64,000 bases of DNA from an uncultured Sphingomonas sp. (GTDB lineage: Bacteria; Pseudomonadota; Alphaproteobacteria; Sphingomonadales; Sphingomonadaceae). The notes under the pieces are model-generated. The model did no database searches and had not been told where the DNA came from. It saw only the letters and a list, made by a program, of their open reading frames with translations. How positions within the stretch are numbered: position 1 is the stretch's first letter; each line of letters opens with the position of its first letter. The DNA lies in assembly GCA_913775315.1 (NCBI GenBank), contig CAJYIX010000043.1, positions 51,201 through 115,200 of the forward strand. Direction: 5' to 3'. Shown piece by piece: positions 63,021 to 64,000 of the stretch. The position numbers and the translations under genes were made by a program.

Positions 63021-63969
63021 GGCCGCTCGCGCATCTGGAGGTAGCGTTCGACCAGCGCGAGCGGGGCGTCGCCGGGCGCTGCCTCGATCACGTCGATGCC
63101 CTGTCGCTTCAGCCGTTCGACGACGATCCGCCGTTCGCGCAGTAGCGTCGCCGCGACATTGGCGCGGGTCAAGTCGTCGGCGGTTTCGGGGCGCGCGTCG
63201 ATATAGGCGATCAGCTCCTCGTCATGGAACAGCACGAACAACAGGCGGTGACGGCGCAGCAAGCGGCCCGCGGCGGCGAGCATCAGCTCGGCCGCGGTCG
63301 GGTCGGAGAACTCGGTGAACAGGACGATAAGCGAGCGCCGGTCGAGCCGCTGGTCGAGGACCGTCAGGCCGAGCGTGAAATTGGTTTCCTCCGCCCCGTA
63401 GTCGATCTCGGCGGCGTGAGCGTGCAGGCGGGCAAAGGCGCGCGGGCCGCTGACGCTGCCCGAATCGACGCGCGGTTTGGAATCGAAGGCGAAGAGCCGC
63501 GCGCGGTCGCCCGACTTGAGCGCGACGAACGCCGCCAGCAGCGCCGCCGATACCGCGCGGTCCACGCGGGGAACGCCGCCGACCGGCTCCGCCATCATGC
63601 GCCCGGCATCCACGGCGAGGACGATCGGATTGTCGCGCTCGGTCCGGTATTCGCGCGCGAGGAGCGCGGCGTGGCGGGCCGATGCCTTCCAGTCGATCGT
63701 GCGGCGGGCCATGCCGGGCTGGAAGCCGGTAAGCGCCTGAAACTCCTGACCCTCGCCCGCCTCGATCCGCATCCGCTGGCCGAATTGCGGGCCGTTCAGG
63801 CGCTGGCGCATCGCCGTCTCGCGCACCCCGGCGATGTCGGGGGTGACGCGCACGGCAATGTCGGCGGGCCGTGACCGCTGCCACGTGCCGAGGCCGAGCG
63901 GCCCGCGCGCGCGTGCCCAGATCCGCTCGATCCGCGCGGTGCCGCGGCGCGCAGCGTGGTAGCGAAAGC
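63017..63969 (-). CDS. DUF58 domain-containing protein, 5'-truncated by contig end
   Basis: The C-terminal 317 residues of a DUF58 protein. The upstream reading frame continues without a stop to 63969 (RIERIWARARGPLGLGTW... is normal DUF58 sequence), and adapter sequence begins at 63970, so the start is missing. QALTGFQPGMARRTIDWKAS contains the DUF58 core D-W-K-A-S, and a von Willebrand A-like part follows (IVLAVDAGRMMA). In many bacteria these genes follow a MoxR-type ATPase gene, which would lie beyond this end. Confidence 0.85.
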
Positions 63970-64000
63970 AGATCGGAAGAGCACACGTCTGAACTCCAGT
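63970..64000. other. Illumina TruSeq adapter contamination
   Basis: The final 31 bases, from AGATCGGAAGAGC to the window end, match the TruSeq read-1 adapter exactly. This is not genomic. Frames on the minus strand begin with MCSSDL or MLFRS, artefacts known from unremoved adapters. Confidence 0.97.

Noticed and set aside
63222-63986. A minus-strand frame starting MCSSDL across the window end
   Set aside because: Its first residues come from the sequencing adapter and the rest is a shifted frame of the DUF58 gene.

Overview
The window is a 64 kb, high-GC, densely packed piece of alphaproteobacterial chromosome. Gene content and sequence style point to Sphingomonadales, probably a Sphingomonas-like organism: a large TonB-dependent receptor, the long (530 aa) type of isocitrate lyase, GumN/TraB and SpoIIM/RDD/DUF58 envelope-type genes, a CarD regulator, CIRCE-controlled groESL, and short extragenic palindromes at gene ends. 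This placement is inference; no rRNA or marker gene was compared. The last 31 bases match the Illumina TruSeq adapter, so the biological sequence ends at 63969 and the final gene is cut there.

Layout. 1-4.8 kb: an SDR oxidoreductase, a LysR regulator divergent from an NAD-epimerase-like protein, a cation diffusion facilitator, and a second LysR regulator divergent from mmsA. 4.8-12 kb: a tightly coupled valine-degradation operon (methylmalonate-semialdehyde dehydrogenase, isobutyryl-CoA dehydrogenase, 3-hydroxyisobutyryl-CoA hydrolase, enoyl-CoA hydratase, 3-hydroxyisobutyrate dehydrogenase), interrupted in frame-to-frame overlap by three envelope-type genes (polysaccharide deacetylase, lipoprotein, membrane protein). 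12-21.3 kb: an ABC1-family kinase, a glycosyltransferase, and a TonB receptor divergent from a carbohydrate-type ABC importer (Tat-like lipoprotein binding protein, two permeases, convergent ATPase). 21.4-25.2 kb: isocitrate lyase, cyclophilin, thioredoxin reductase. 25.2-31.1 kb: a secreted M28 peptidase, a universal stress protein, then pyruvate dehydrogenase E2, a small membrane protein, a thioesterase, a DUF559 gene framed by inverted repeats, and dihydrolipoyl dehydrogenase. 31-40 kb: an S41 peptidase, tRNA-Val(UAC), a MarR regulator, a CHAP protein, an exported MsrB, a CYP153-like P450, a NatAB-like ABC exporter and QueG. 40-49 kb: a DUF885 peptidase, then three members of the 'ligase-associated' DNA repair set (exonuclease, DEXH helicase, PdeM) without their ligase, and a two-domain aspartyl protease. 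48.7-50.3 kb: an island of three small orphan genes separated by copies of a repeat with the core AGCGGACG. 50.3-57.4 kb: two head-GIN (DUF2807) proteins under a perfect 20-bp palindrome, CarD, a large membrane protein, a TRIC channel, a GNAT acetyltransferase and long-form SppA. 57.5-59.7 kb: groESL with promoter, CIRCE and a run of four hairpins ending in a terminator. 59.7-64 kb: a nucleotidyltransferase-like orphan, a TraB/GumN protein and the RDD/SpoIIM/DUF58 group.

Together the genes suggest an aerobic heterotroph that uses branched-chain amino acids, C2 units (glyoxylate shunt) and some substrate imported by the TonB/ABC pair. The least explained parts are the DUF559 unit with terminal inverted repeats, the ligase-less repair cluster and the repeat-separated orphan-gene island. 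Gene coordinates include the stop codon. Start codons were chosen by ribosome-binding site, overlap with the upstream gene, and family N-termini.
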